A program made the position numbers and the translations under genes. From the NCBI RefSeq assembly GCF_004014875.1, contig NZ_CP034929.1, forward strand, positions 682,001 to 746,000: DNA of 64,000 nucleotides, read 5' to 3'. The stretch is from Nocardioides yefusunii. GTDB lineage: Bacteria > Actinomycetota > Actinomycetes > Propionibacteriales > Nocardioidaceae. The notes under the pieces were generated by a model. It did no database searches. It was not told the origin of the DNA and saw nothing but the letters and a program-made list of their open reading frames with translations. This document shows positions 16,601 to 24,100 of the stretch, piece after piece; position 1 is the first letter of the stretch; the number at the start of each line of letters is the position of its first letter.

Positions 16601-16793
16601 AGCGGTCACCCACACCACCTACGCTCCGAGCGCGCGACGCGTTGGGGTGGCACTCGCGTCCCCGCTGGTCGTCGAGGTTCCGGCGGCGTTGCTCCGCTCG
16701 GGCACGAACGTGATCACGGCCGAGACGCACGTGAACTACCGCCGCACGCCGGACGCCACCTTCGACCTGACGGCCACGCTCGTCCAACGCTGA
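13686..16793 (+). CDS. Large secreted surface protein: fibrinogen-like, propeller-like repeats, FN3 and PKD domains
   Basis: Function unknown; probably cell-surface or matrix associated. A signal peptide (MKLFRRAFTTTAALVLSAAV) comes first. A fibrinogen C-like module follows with GVYWLLTP and FYCDQSTDGGGWVLVGKG (about 65-100). From about residue 315 to 670 come repeated blades with MYVGGNF, VVAGGNFSQANG, LYVGGAFTHLSGG, LFVGGAEHALFQF and VWAGGDIE, like delta-60/propeller repeats. An FN3 domain lies at about 690-775, a PKD domain at 779-860 (WNWSFGDGSTATG), and a C-terminal lectin-like beta domain at 871-1035 (STWQWWYRTAAPDAGW). No LPXTG or membrane anchor is seen. Start ATG 13686 has GGGGGTCCC before it. 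Total 1035 residues. Confidence 0.8.
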   Translation: MKLFRRAFTTTAALVLSAAVLPVVAGTTSSAAGAAIPADQLGRSMETAAGSCWEIKQKRSSAPSGVYWLLTPAMSAPQQFYCDQSTDGGGWVLVGKGRDGWTTEYEGKGAAAALLSPDTVPMSSATVQLPSRSIDQLLNDTRVDALADGVRLRRAQNKAGTSWQDARFKFADKSRWTWTFGAEHAVSSWNIGLLSGRSGTTESFGSGQLYNRVTNSTDATKKWKVGFGFGTSITGYTDATSYLWSAVNGRGGALPYTQVYLRPKVTSTDAGFTAVPDSGTAARPLPASLNSNALVTPWGVNGLKGSVAVEGSVEVQAFAQHGNRMYVGGNFRHVQKDAAGTGRVEQSYLAAFDVATGEWDPTFRPQLNEQVKALATLPNGTVVAGGNFSQANGAPAAALVGLDPVTGATRSSFNVLLENRSTGGATRVRALDVQGNQLYVGGAFTHLSGGTAPGRVVYSRNLAKIDAATATPAADWSVDLNGSVIDLDASDDGTRVYPVGYFSTTNGAATFRVASISTGAGAPLSGPTFAPKWSNADNNYQQAVQQVGNRLFVGGAEHALFQFDTSTFSRLTSNISKKGGDFQAAATDGDLVYAACHCAQWNYSGAYQWETLNSGWKQADTIKWMGVWNARTGDYVPSFTPNLSMRLGSGPWAIKTDSLGNVWAGGDIETVRTGQGQKFSGGFARFQRSDSTPPPAPANFVVRSQSASQVTFGWSSVSDPAGGATYELLRGDRTIATVTGATTLTVPHAGTHRYFVRAVDRAGNVGPSSPARTVTPGLANRAPEAAFTTDVTDRTVTVDGSSSSDDTAVTSWNWSFGDGSTATGVKASHAYATAGTYTVTLRVSDAEGATSTTTRTVTVLATSSSTVVPAGSTWQWWYRTAAPDAGWTGADASTTGWSSGAAPLGWGHTSVKTDIDTFSDPASRPITAYFRRSFQVADASKVVTLSLNTRGDDGVVVHVNGTEVGRSNMRDGAVTHTTYAPSARRVGVALASPLVVEVPAALLRSGTNVITAETHVNYRRTPDATFDLTATLVQR

Positions 16794-16837
16794 ACCGGCC
16801 TGCGACGTCTTGGCGCAGTCGTGGCCGCGGACATGAG

Positions 16838-16870
16838 ACGGCCCCGACCTGGAGATCAGGTCGGGGCCGT
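16838..16870. terminator. Terminator between convergent genes
   Basis: A 13-bp perfect stem (16838-16850 with 16858-16870) and 7-nt loop follow the surface protein gene and precede the 3' end of the minus-strand glycosidase gene. Confidence 0.8.
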
Positions 16871-16914
16871 GCGTGCGTGCGTCACCTGGCGGGGTCAGGC
16901 ACGCGGCAGGGAGG

Positions 16915-18894
16915 TCACTCGGTGCTGCCCCGGACGAAGGCCGACCACGCCGCGACGGAGGGGGCGTCGGTCAGCTTGAAGTTGCCGTCGCGGTTGGACT
17001 GGAAGTACGTCACGAAGGCAGCGCCCTGCTCGTCGAAGTAGTTGCCGACCTTGGTCAGCCAGGCTGCTCGTCCCGCGCCGGTGTCTCCGGGGACGAACGC
17101 GGATCCGGTCTCGGCGATGCCCCACGGCTTGCCCGACTCTCGCGACGCCTTGAGCACGCTGGCGTAGAGCTTCGCCGGATCGGGGTAACTCGTGGGGGTG
17201 CCGGTGGCGGAGTTGTAGGGGTCCCAGGCGACCACGGAGATGTACTCGTCGCCGGGGTAGTAGTCGCGCCAGTTGCGCTTCGAGGCGGGTTCGGTGGTCC
17301 AGCCGGTCAGGATCAGCGTCGGGTAGAGGTTGCTCTTCCCGGCCTTGCCCGCGAGGGCGGCGACGTGACGCCAGGCTGCCTTGTACTCGGCGGTGGTGAA
17401 CTCGCCCTTGACGACGTGCGGCTCGGGTTCGTGGAAGTAGCTCCAGAAGATCGGCTTCTGGGTGGGGGCTTCCTTGAAGTACCGCACGATGCGGTCGTCG
17501 TACTTGCCCGCGAGGATGTCGGCCGGCGGTTCCCGGAACGACGTGACGAGGACGCGGTCGTTGAGGACGGTGCGTCGCGACCAGGCGCCCTCGGGTGGGA
17601 CCGTGGGGTCGAACTGGCGCACGGCCGGCAGCTTCCCGAACAACGCGTCGTTGATCGAGAGGGCCTGGGCGATGGAGCCGTCCGAACCCGAGAGCGCGGT
17701 GCCGAAGTAGGTCTTCGAGCTGACGTAGGCCGGGGCCAGCGGATGGCTCACCGGCGTTGGCGTGACCGTCGGGGTCGGCGTGGGCGTCGGGGTCGGCGTG
17801 GGCGTCGGGGTCGGCGTGGGCGTCGGGGTCGGCGTGGGCGTCGGGGTGGGCGTGGGGGTGACCGGGACCGTGGCCGGAGCGCCGGGGAGAGCGACCGAGA
17901 GCACCGAGGAGCGGACCCCGGTGCTGCCGATCAGGAGCCGGACACCGTCACGGGCCACTTCGGCGGACTCGCCCTGGGCACGGGCGGGCAGTGCGGTGAC
18001 GGTCGCGGCGCCGCCGGGCGTCGCTGACGTCCAGGCGGTGGTGGCACTGGTCAGGACCACGCGCCGGCCGTCGGGGGAGAAGGAGCCTGCAGTGATGCCG
18101 GCAGGAGCCGCGGCGAGCCTGGTCAGCTTGTTGGTCGACGTCGTCGACAGTGTGCTGGGCGCGACGTAGACGGCTGCGCCGCTGGACGCCTTCGACACGA
18201 CGTACAGGCGTCCGGTGCTCGGGTGCACCAGCAGGGTCTCGGCGTCGCGGGCACCGTCGGGGTAGGTGAACGTGTAGCGGGTGGCGGCTGCCTTGATCTC
18301 GGAACCGTTGTCGGGGAGCTCCTTGGGCTCGGTCACCTTGTAGACGACGATCTGCTTGCGCGTGCGTCGGTCGTCTCCGATGTCGCCGACCCAGAGGGTG
18401 TTCTTCGGTCCGGAGGCGATGTCCTCCCAGTCCTGGTGCGTGGCGCCGGTGAGCCGGAGCACGGCCCGGGTCGCGCCGGCACTGTTGACGACGAAGAGGC
18501 GGTTGGTGTCCCCGGCGTCGTTGTGGGTGTAGAGGGCGTCGCGGCCGTAGGTGCTGCGCGCGAGTCCGCTGGAGCGGGTGATCCGGGCGTCGGAGAAGGT
18601 CCGGTCGACCTTGTGGCTGTCGGTGACCAGGGCCGTGGCGGTGGCCCGGGCGTGGGCGGTGAGGTGGGAGCGGCGCAGGGTCGCGATGCGGGTGCCGCTG
18701 TCGGCGGTCTTGAGCAGCGACGACAGACCGATCTTGGCGACGACGCGCTCCTGGTAGGTCGATCCGGTGGAGCTCGCCGAGGACGTGTTCGCTGGCGCTG
18801 TGGGGGAGGCCGTGGCGGCTGAGGAGAGTGCGAGGCCGGCAGCGGAGGTGACGAGGGTGAGTGCGAGGGCGCGTGCGGTGGCAGTGGTGAGCAC
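16915..18894 (-). CDS. Secreted GH26-like glycoside hydrolase with N-terminal propeller-like domain
   Basis: Probably a secreted polysaccharide-degrading enzyme, perhaps acting on the polymer of this locus. A signal peptide (ALALTLVTSAAGLALSSAATA) is followed by a region resembling a six-blade propeller (about 95-345; HNDAGDTNRLFVVN, GDIGDDRRTRKQIVVYKV, AETLLVHPSTGRLYVVSK), then a Thr-Pro repeat linker (about 350-380) and a catalytic TIM-barrel-like domain (about 390-657). YFHEPEPHV gives a likely acid/base Glu near 489 and WGIAETGSAF a likely nucleophile Glu near 595, spaced as in clan GH-A; YYPGDEYISVVAWDPYN is GH26-like. Start GTG 18894 with AGAAGGGA upstream. 659 residues. Confidence 0.75.
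   Translation of the reverse strand: MLTTATARALALTLVTSAAGLALSSAATASPTAPANTSSASSTGSTYQERVVAKIGLSSLLKTADSGTRIATLRRSHLTAHARATATALVTDSHKVDRTFSDARITRSSGLARSTYGRDALYTHNDAGDTNRLFVVNSAGATRAVLRLTGATHQDWEDIASGPKNTLWVGDIGDDRRTRKQIVVYKVTEPKELPDNGSEIKAAATRYTFTYPDGARDAETLLVHPSTGRLYVVSKASSGAAVYVAPSTLSTTSTNKLTRLAAAPAGITAGSFSPDGRRVVLTSATTAWTSATPGGAATVTALPARAQGESAEVARDGVRLLIGSTGVRSSVLSVALPGAPATVPVTPTPTPTPTPTPTPTPTPTPTPTPTPTPTPTVTPTPVSHPLAPAYVSSKTYFGTALSGSDGSIAQALSINDALFGKLPAVRQFDPTVPPEGAWSRRTVLNDRVLVTSFREPPADILAGKYDDRIVRYFKEAPTQKPIFWSYFHEPEPHVVKGEFTTAEYKAAWRHVAALAGKAGKSNLYPTLILTGWTTEPASKRNWRDYYPGDEYISVVAWDPYNSATGTPTSYPDPAKLYASVLKASRESGKPWGIAETGSAFVPGDTGAGRAAWLTKVGNYFDEQGAAFVTYFQSNRDGNFKLTDAPSVAAWSAFVRGSTE
17767..17856. 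repeat. Five 18-bp tandem repeats coding a Thr-Pro linker
   Basis: Four identical units and one variant of CGTCGGGGTCGGCGTGGG run head to tail; each codes for three Thr-Pro pairs. Copy number changes would keep the frame and only alter linker length. Confidence 0.9.
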
Positions 18895-19243
18895 GAGTGA
18901 TCCCTTCTAGTGATGTCCGGGGCACGACGTGGGGGCGTGGTGCGGCAGTGCGCCCGGGGTGCCAGGTGCGGCGGTGCACCTGTGGGGCAGGCGGGGTGTG
19001 GCCGGGAGTGGTGGTGCGGCGCCCGTCCACGGGAGGAGCACGGGGCTCTTGGGTACCTGGTTCTGGTGACGCGGTTTCTCCTGCATACCCAATTCGGAGT
19101 ACCCAATGAAAGGTATCCCACGTCGGCAGGGTGAGAAACGCCGAAAACCGCCCACAAGCAGCCACTTTGGTCGCCGGCATAGCCCGACCAGGGCATGTTC
19201 CCGCGGGCCGGGGGAACAGGCGTATGAGCAGTGCCGCGGTGGG
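18895..19243. other. Divergent intergenic region
   Basis: About 360 bp separate the glycosidase gene and the CysQ-like gene. It holds the tandem TACCCAAT pair at 19086-19107 and an AT-richer segment around it. No small gene or RNA was recognised. The first 150 bp downstream of 18895 form the glycosidase leader. Confidence 0.5.
19086..19107. promoter_or_regulatory. Tandem TACCCAAT direct repeat
   Basis: TACCCAAT occurs at 19086-19093 and again at 19100-19107, 14 nt start to start, so one and a third helical turns. A transcription factor site controlling the glycosidase gene is inferred. Related motifs lie before the initiating transferase gene at 1781-1828. Confidence 0.4.
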
Positions 19244-19256
19244 TAGGCTGACCGCC
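19244..19256 (+). promoter_or_regulatory. Leaderless -10 of the CysQ-like gene
   Basis: TAGGCT at 19244-19249 lies 7 nt before GTG 19257. Upstream in-frame ATGs lack this arrangement and a ribosome site. Confidence 0.6.
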
Positions 19257-20036
19257 GTGAACAGCGAGCAGAGCCCGATGCCCGAAGCCGTGACCACCGA
19301 CGACCACGCCTTCGCGGTGTGGGCAGCCGAACAGGCAGGTGCACGCCTGCTGGAGGTACGCGCTCAGGGCCTCGAGGGACGCGCACTCAAGGACGCCGGT
19401 GACGCCGCTGCCCAGGAGGTGCTGGCGGCGCTGCTGGCCGAGCACCGCCCTGACGACCGGGTCCTCTCCGAGGAAGCAGTCGACGACAAGGCCCGCCTCT
19501 CCGCCTCCCGGGTCTGGATCATCGACCCGCTCGACGGCACCCGTGAGTTCTCCGAACCGCCCCGCGAGGACTGGGCCGTCCATGTCGCGCTGTGGGTGGA
19601 CGGTGTCCTCGTGGCCGGTGCCGTCGCCCAGCCTGCCCTGGGTGAGACCTTCTCGACGCTGAACCCCGTCGTCGTGCCCCCGCGTACGTCGGAGAAGGTT
19701 CGGATCGCGGTCTCGCGCTCCCGCCCGCCCGCCTTCGTCGAGAAGCTTGCCGCCGAGATCGACGCCGAGCTGGTCCCCATGGGCAGTGCCGGGGTGAAGG
19801 TGATGGCCGTCGTCCGCGACGTCGCCGACGCCTACGTCCACGCCGGCGGCCAGTACGAGTGGGACAACGCGGCACCGGTCGCGGTGGCGCGTGCGGCCGG
19901 CCTGCTCTGCTCCCGCGTCGACGGCTCCGAGCTCGTCTACAACAAGGACGACGTGCAGCTGCCCGACCTCATCGTGTGTCGCCCCGAGCTGGCCGAGACG
20001 ATCGTGGGATTCGTGCGACGTCACGGCATCGACTGA
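19257..20036 (+). CDS. cysQ: CysQ-like 3'(2'),5'-bisphosphate nucleotidase (inositol monophosphatase family)
   Basis: Probably removes the 3'-phosphate of PAP (or PAPS) in the cytoplasm. The metal sites of the family are present: LSEEAVDD (Glu), WIIDPLDGTREF (the DPLDGT motif, about residues 83-94) and YEWDNAAPVAVARAAG near residue 200. Length 259 fits actinobacterial CysQ. PAP is the inhibitory by-product of the sulfotransferases encoded in the neighbouring polysaccharide locus, so the placement is functionally sensible, although cysQ also serves sulfate assimilation. An inositol monophosphatase or fructose bisphosphatase role is the main alternative. The start is set by the leaderless -10. 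Confidence 0.8.
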   Translation: MNSEQSPMPEAVTTDDHAFAVWAAEQAGARLLEVRAQGLEGRALKDAGDAAAQEVLAALLAEHRPDDRVLSEEAVDDKARLSASRVWIIDPLDGTREFSEPPREDWAVHVALWVDGVLVAGAVAQPALGETFSTLNPVVVPPRTSEKVRIAVSRSRPPAFVEKLAAEIDAELVPMGSAGVKVMAVVRDVADAYVHAGGQYEWDNAAPVAVARAAGLLCSRVDGSELVYNKDDVQLPDLIVCRPELAETIVGFVRRHGID

Positions 20037-20042
20037 CACCAC

Positions 20043-20084
20043 TGACGGAGCCCCGCCCGGCTGGTGCCGGGCGGGGCTCCGTCA
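20043..20084. terminator. Terminator after the CysQ-like gene
   Basis: An 18-bp perfect inverted repeat (20043-20060 with 20067-20084) and 6-nt loop. It also lies just past the 3' end of the minus-strand gene. Confidence 0.85.
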
Positions 20085-20117
20085 GGTCGCGTGCCCGAGC
20101 AGTGAGTTGCCTCCTGG

Positions 20118-20902
20118 TCAGCGTCCGTAGGTGCTGAACTGGTAGGTGGCGGCACCGAACTTGGCGTTCTTGGCCGTGACGACACGCCAATGACGCGTCC
20201 CTCGGGGAACAGTGATGGTCACCTTGCCCTGGGCGTTGGTCCGCACGGCCTTGAAGGTCGTGTACTTGCCGTTGCGCTTCTTGCTGACCTTGAAGACGAG
20301 CTTGGTGCCCTTCGACTTCGGGGTCAGCTTCACGGTGAGCTTGCGACCCTTGAGCCGCTGTACTTGCCGGTGCGGGTCACGGTGTAGGTGACCGGTGCGG
20401 ACGTGCTGGGAGCGAAAGCCACGCCGCGACGGTTGGTGCCGCCGCTGAACACGATGCGGTAGCGCGTGGTGGCCTTGGGCTTCACCTCGAACGAGCGGTA
20501 ACCGCCCGGCGCACTCAGGCCGGTGGTGGTCCAGGCGCCTCCGGCCACCGACTGCTGGAGACGCATGGTGCCGGTCTCGAAGACACTGCGGCCGCTTGCT
20601 GCCTCGTGCAGGTCGGCGTAGACGAAGCCGCTGGTTCCGTAGTTCAGCTCGGACGAGTAGCTGCTGCCGCGGAGGGTGGCGCGGGTGGCGAGTGGGGCCG
20701 GGGCAGGGGCGGGAGACTCGCTGGGGGACGTGGTGGGAGAGGTGTTCGACGTCGGGGTGACGTCGTCGGCCACCGCGATGCCGGACAGAGCCACGGGAGT
20801 CAGGCCGACCATGCTGACGGCGGTCAGCGAGGCCAAGGCACGCAGGGTGCGCCGGCGGTTCCGCCGGGAAGCCTGGGGACGAGTGAGCGTCGGAGTGGAC
20901 AT
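20118..20902 (-). pseudogene. Frameshifted secreted protein of unknown function
   Basis: Two minus-strand frames together make one plausible secreted protein. The first starts at ATG 20902 with a basic N-terminus (RRNRRRTLRALASL), a signal peptide ending near AVADD, a Thr/Ser/Pro linker and a beta domain (GFVYADLHEA, YRIVFSGG). It stops early after TRTGKYSG. The second frame continues with LKGRKLTVKLTPKSKGTKLV, VSKKRNGKYTTFKAVRT and GTRHWRVVTAKNAKFG to the stop at 20118. The junction is at about 20355-20360, consistent with one missing C. No slippery heptamer is seen, so a lesion or sequencing error is more likely than programmed frameshifting. Without the lesion the product would be about 260 residues. 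Confidence 0.7.
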
Positions 20903-21164
20903 GGGTGCCTTTCTGGGGAGAGTCGCGGCGCACATGGGGGCACGACACCGCGCTGCCGCGGGGTACGGCAGTGGACGAGGCACCCGAGACATGCACTCGC
21001 CCGCCCATTCTCCCTCGTCCCGACATGACCGCGCCGGAGAACGCTGCAGGCGCCGCCGCCTCGGTCCGTGCGCTGGTTGGCGACTGAGGCGGCCGCGTAG
21101 GATCGAAAGCTGTCCCTCCCCGTGCCGGCCGGCCGGGGCCTGACTGCGTGCCGAGAGGACTCCC

Positions 21165-24100
21165 GTGACGGCCCAGAGCCCGCCCACCCCGCTGACCCGC
21201 TTCGCCGAACGACTGCTCCAGGACTCCGTCCTGGGCGAGGCCGTCGAGCACGCCTCGGCCACGCGTTCCCTGGACCTCACCGGCCCCGCTGGTGTGCGCC
21301 CCTTCGTCGTGCACGCGCTCTCCGCGGTCGCCGGACGTACGGTCCTGGCCGTCACCGCCAACCTGCGTGAGGCGGAGGACCTGGTCGCCGAGCTCGGCGA
21401 CCTGCTCGAGCCCAGCGAGGTCGCCCTCTTCCCGAGTTGGGAGACGCTCCCGCACGAGCGCCTCAGCCCCCGCAGCGACACCGTGGGCCGACGTCTCGCG
21501 GTCCTGCGCCGTCTGGTGCACCCTGGCACCGACCTCACCAACGGCCCGCTCAAGGTGGTCGTCGCCCCGATCCGGTCGGTGCTGCAACCGCAGGTGAAGG
21601 GCCTGGCCGAGATCGCCCCGGTCGAGCTGGTCAAGGGCCAGGAGATTGAGCTCGACGACGTCGTCCAGGGGCTCGTCGACGCCGCCTACAGCCGCGTCGA
21701 CCTGGTCGAGAAGCGCGGTGAGTTCGCCGTCCGTGGTGGCCTCGTCGACGTCTTCCCGCCCACCGTGGAGCACCCCCTGCGCGTGGAGTTCTTCGGCGAT
21801 GAGGTCGACACCATCCGGGCGTTCTCGGTCGCCGACCAGCGCACTCTGGAGGAGACCGATCGGCTCTGGGCACCGCCGTGCCGCGAACTCCTGCTCACCG
21901 ACGCCGTCCGGGAGCGCGCCCGTGCCCTGGGCGAGTCGCACCCGCAGCTGCTGGAGATCACCGACAAGCTCGCCGACGGCATCGCAGTGGAGGGGATGGA
22001 GTCACTGACCCCGGTCCTCGTCGACGAGATGGAACTCCTCGTCGACCTGATGGGAGTCGACACCACCGTCGTCGTCTTCGACCCTGAACGGGCACGCACC
22101 CGCGCCCACGATCTCGTCGCCACCAGCGAGGAGTTCCTGGCTGCCTCCTGGGCTGCTGCAGCCAGCGGAGGCACCGCCCCGATCGACCTCGACTCCGCCT
22201 CCTACCGCGAGATGGGTGAGGTGCGCGAGCACGCCCTGGCCCGAGGCATGGCCTGGTGGTCGGTCTCGCCGTTCGGCATCGACGACGACCCCGCTGATTC
22301 CGGGCGAGTCAGTGACGTCGACGCGATCGACGGCGCCGTCGTCTCGCGCGCGCTGGGGCACACCCCCGCCGAGCAGTACCGCGGCGACTTCGAACGCGCG
22401 GTCCGCGACGTGCGCGAGTGGCTCGACCGTTCCTACGCCGTCACCGTCGTCCAGCCCGCCGCCGGCACCGCCGAGCGCACCGTCCAGGTGCTGCTCGAGC
22501 ACGACATCCCCGCCACGCTGGTCAAGGAGGGCGAGCCCGCACCGCCCGGCGCGGTCACCGTCACCTGCGGACACCTCGCGGCCGGTCTCGTCGACCCCAC
22601 GACGCTGTCCGCGCTGGTCACCGGCGAGGACCTCACGGGTCAGAAGGCCTCCACCCGCGACATGCGGAAGATGCCGACCCGACGCAAGAAGCAGATCGAC
22701 CCGCTCGAACTCAAGGCCGGCGACTACGTCGTCCACGAGAAGCACGGCGTCGGCAAGTTCATCGCGATGGAGCAGCGCGCCGTCCAGGGTGCGACGCGGG
22801 AGTACCTCGTCCTCGAGTACGGCGCGGCCAAGCGCGGTGCGCCGGCCGACCGACTCCTCGTCCCGGCCGACACCCTCGACCAGGTGACTCGGTACGTCGG
22901 CGGTGAGGCGCCTGCCCTCGACCGCCTCGGCGGTGCCGACTGGACCAACCGCAAGGCCAAGGCCCGCAAGGCGGTCAAGGAGATCGCCTCGGAGCTGATC
23001 AAGCTCTACGCGGCGCGTCAGGCCACCAAGGGCCACGCCTTCGGCCCCGACACCCCGTGGCAGCGCGAGCTCGAGGACGCGTTCCCGTTCAACGAGACCA
23101 TCGACCAGCTCACCACCGTCGACGAGGTGAAGTCGGACATGATGAAGACGGTCCCGATGGACCGTCTCGTCTGCGGCGACGTGGGTTACGGCAAGACCGA
23201 GATCGCGGTCCGGGCAGCGTTCAAGGCCGTCCAGGACGGCAAGCAGGTCGCCCTCCTGGTCCCCACGACGCTGCTGGTCACCCAGCACCTCTCGACGTTC
23301 ACCGAACGCATGAGCGGGTTCCCGGTGAACCTGCGCGGCCTGAGCCGGTTCCAGACCGACAAGGAGGCGAAGGAGATCCTCGCCGGCCTCAAGGACGGCT
23401 CGGTCGACATCGTCGTCGGCACCCACCGCCTCTTCGGCAAGGAGGTCGAGTTCAAGGACCTCGGCCTGATCATCGTCGACGAGGAGCAGCGCTTCGGCGT
23501 CGAGCACAAGGAGGCGATGAAGCGTCTGCGGACCTCCGTCGACGTGCTCTCGATGTCGGCGACGCCGATCCCTCGCACCCTGGAGATGGCGATCACCGGC
23601 ATCCGCGAGATGTCCTCGATCACGACCCCGCCGGAGGAGCGTCACCCGGTCCTCACCTACGTGGGTGGCTACGAGGACCGTCAGGTGATCGCCGCGATCC
23701 GCCGCGAACTCCTGCGCGACGGCCAGGTCTTCTACATCCACAACCGCGTCCAGTCGATCGACTCCGCGGCCGCCAAGCTGCGCGAACTGGTGCCCGAGGC
23801 CCGGGTCGCGACCGCGCACGGCAAGATGAACGAACGTCAGCTGGAGCAGGTGATGCTCGACTTCTGGGAGAAGAAGTTCGACGTCCTGGTCTGCACGACG
23901 CTGGTCGAGTCAGGCCTCGACGTCTCCAACGCCAACACGATGATCATCGAGCGCGCCGACCAGCTGGGCCTGAGCCAGTTGCACCAGCTGCGCGGACGCG
24001 TCGGACGTTCCCGTGAACGTGCCTACGCCTACTTCCTGTACCCGACGGAGAAGCCGCTCACCGAGACCGCGCACGAGCGGCTCGCGACGCTGGCCCAGCA

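Noticed and set aside
17767..17856. 18-bp tandem repeats as a CRISPR or regulatory iteron array.
   Set aside because: Head-to-tail, without spacers, and in frame with a Thr-Pro linker of the glycosidase.
20350..20365. Programmed -1 frameshifting in the secreted protein gene.
   Set aside because: No X-XXY-YYZ slippery heptamer at the junction; a missing base explains it more simply.
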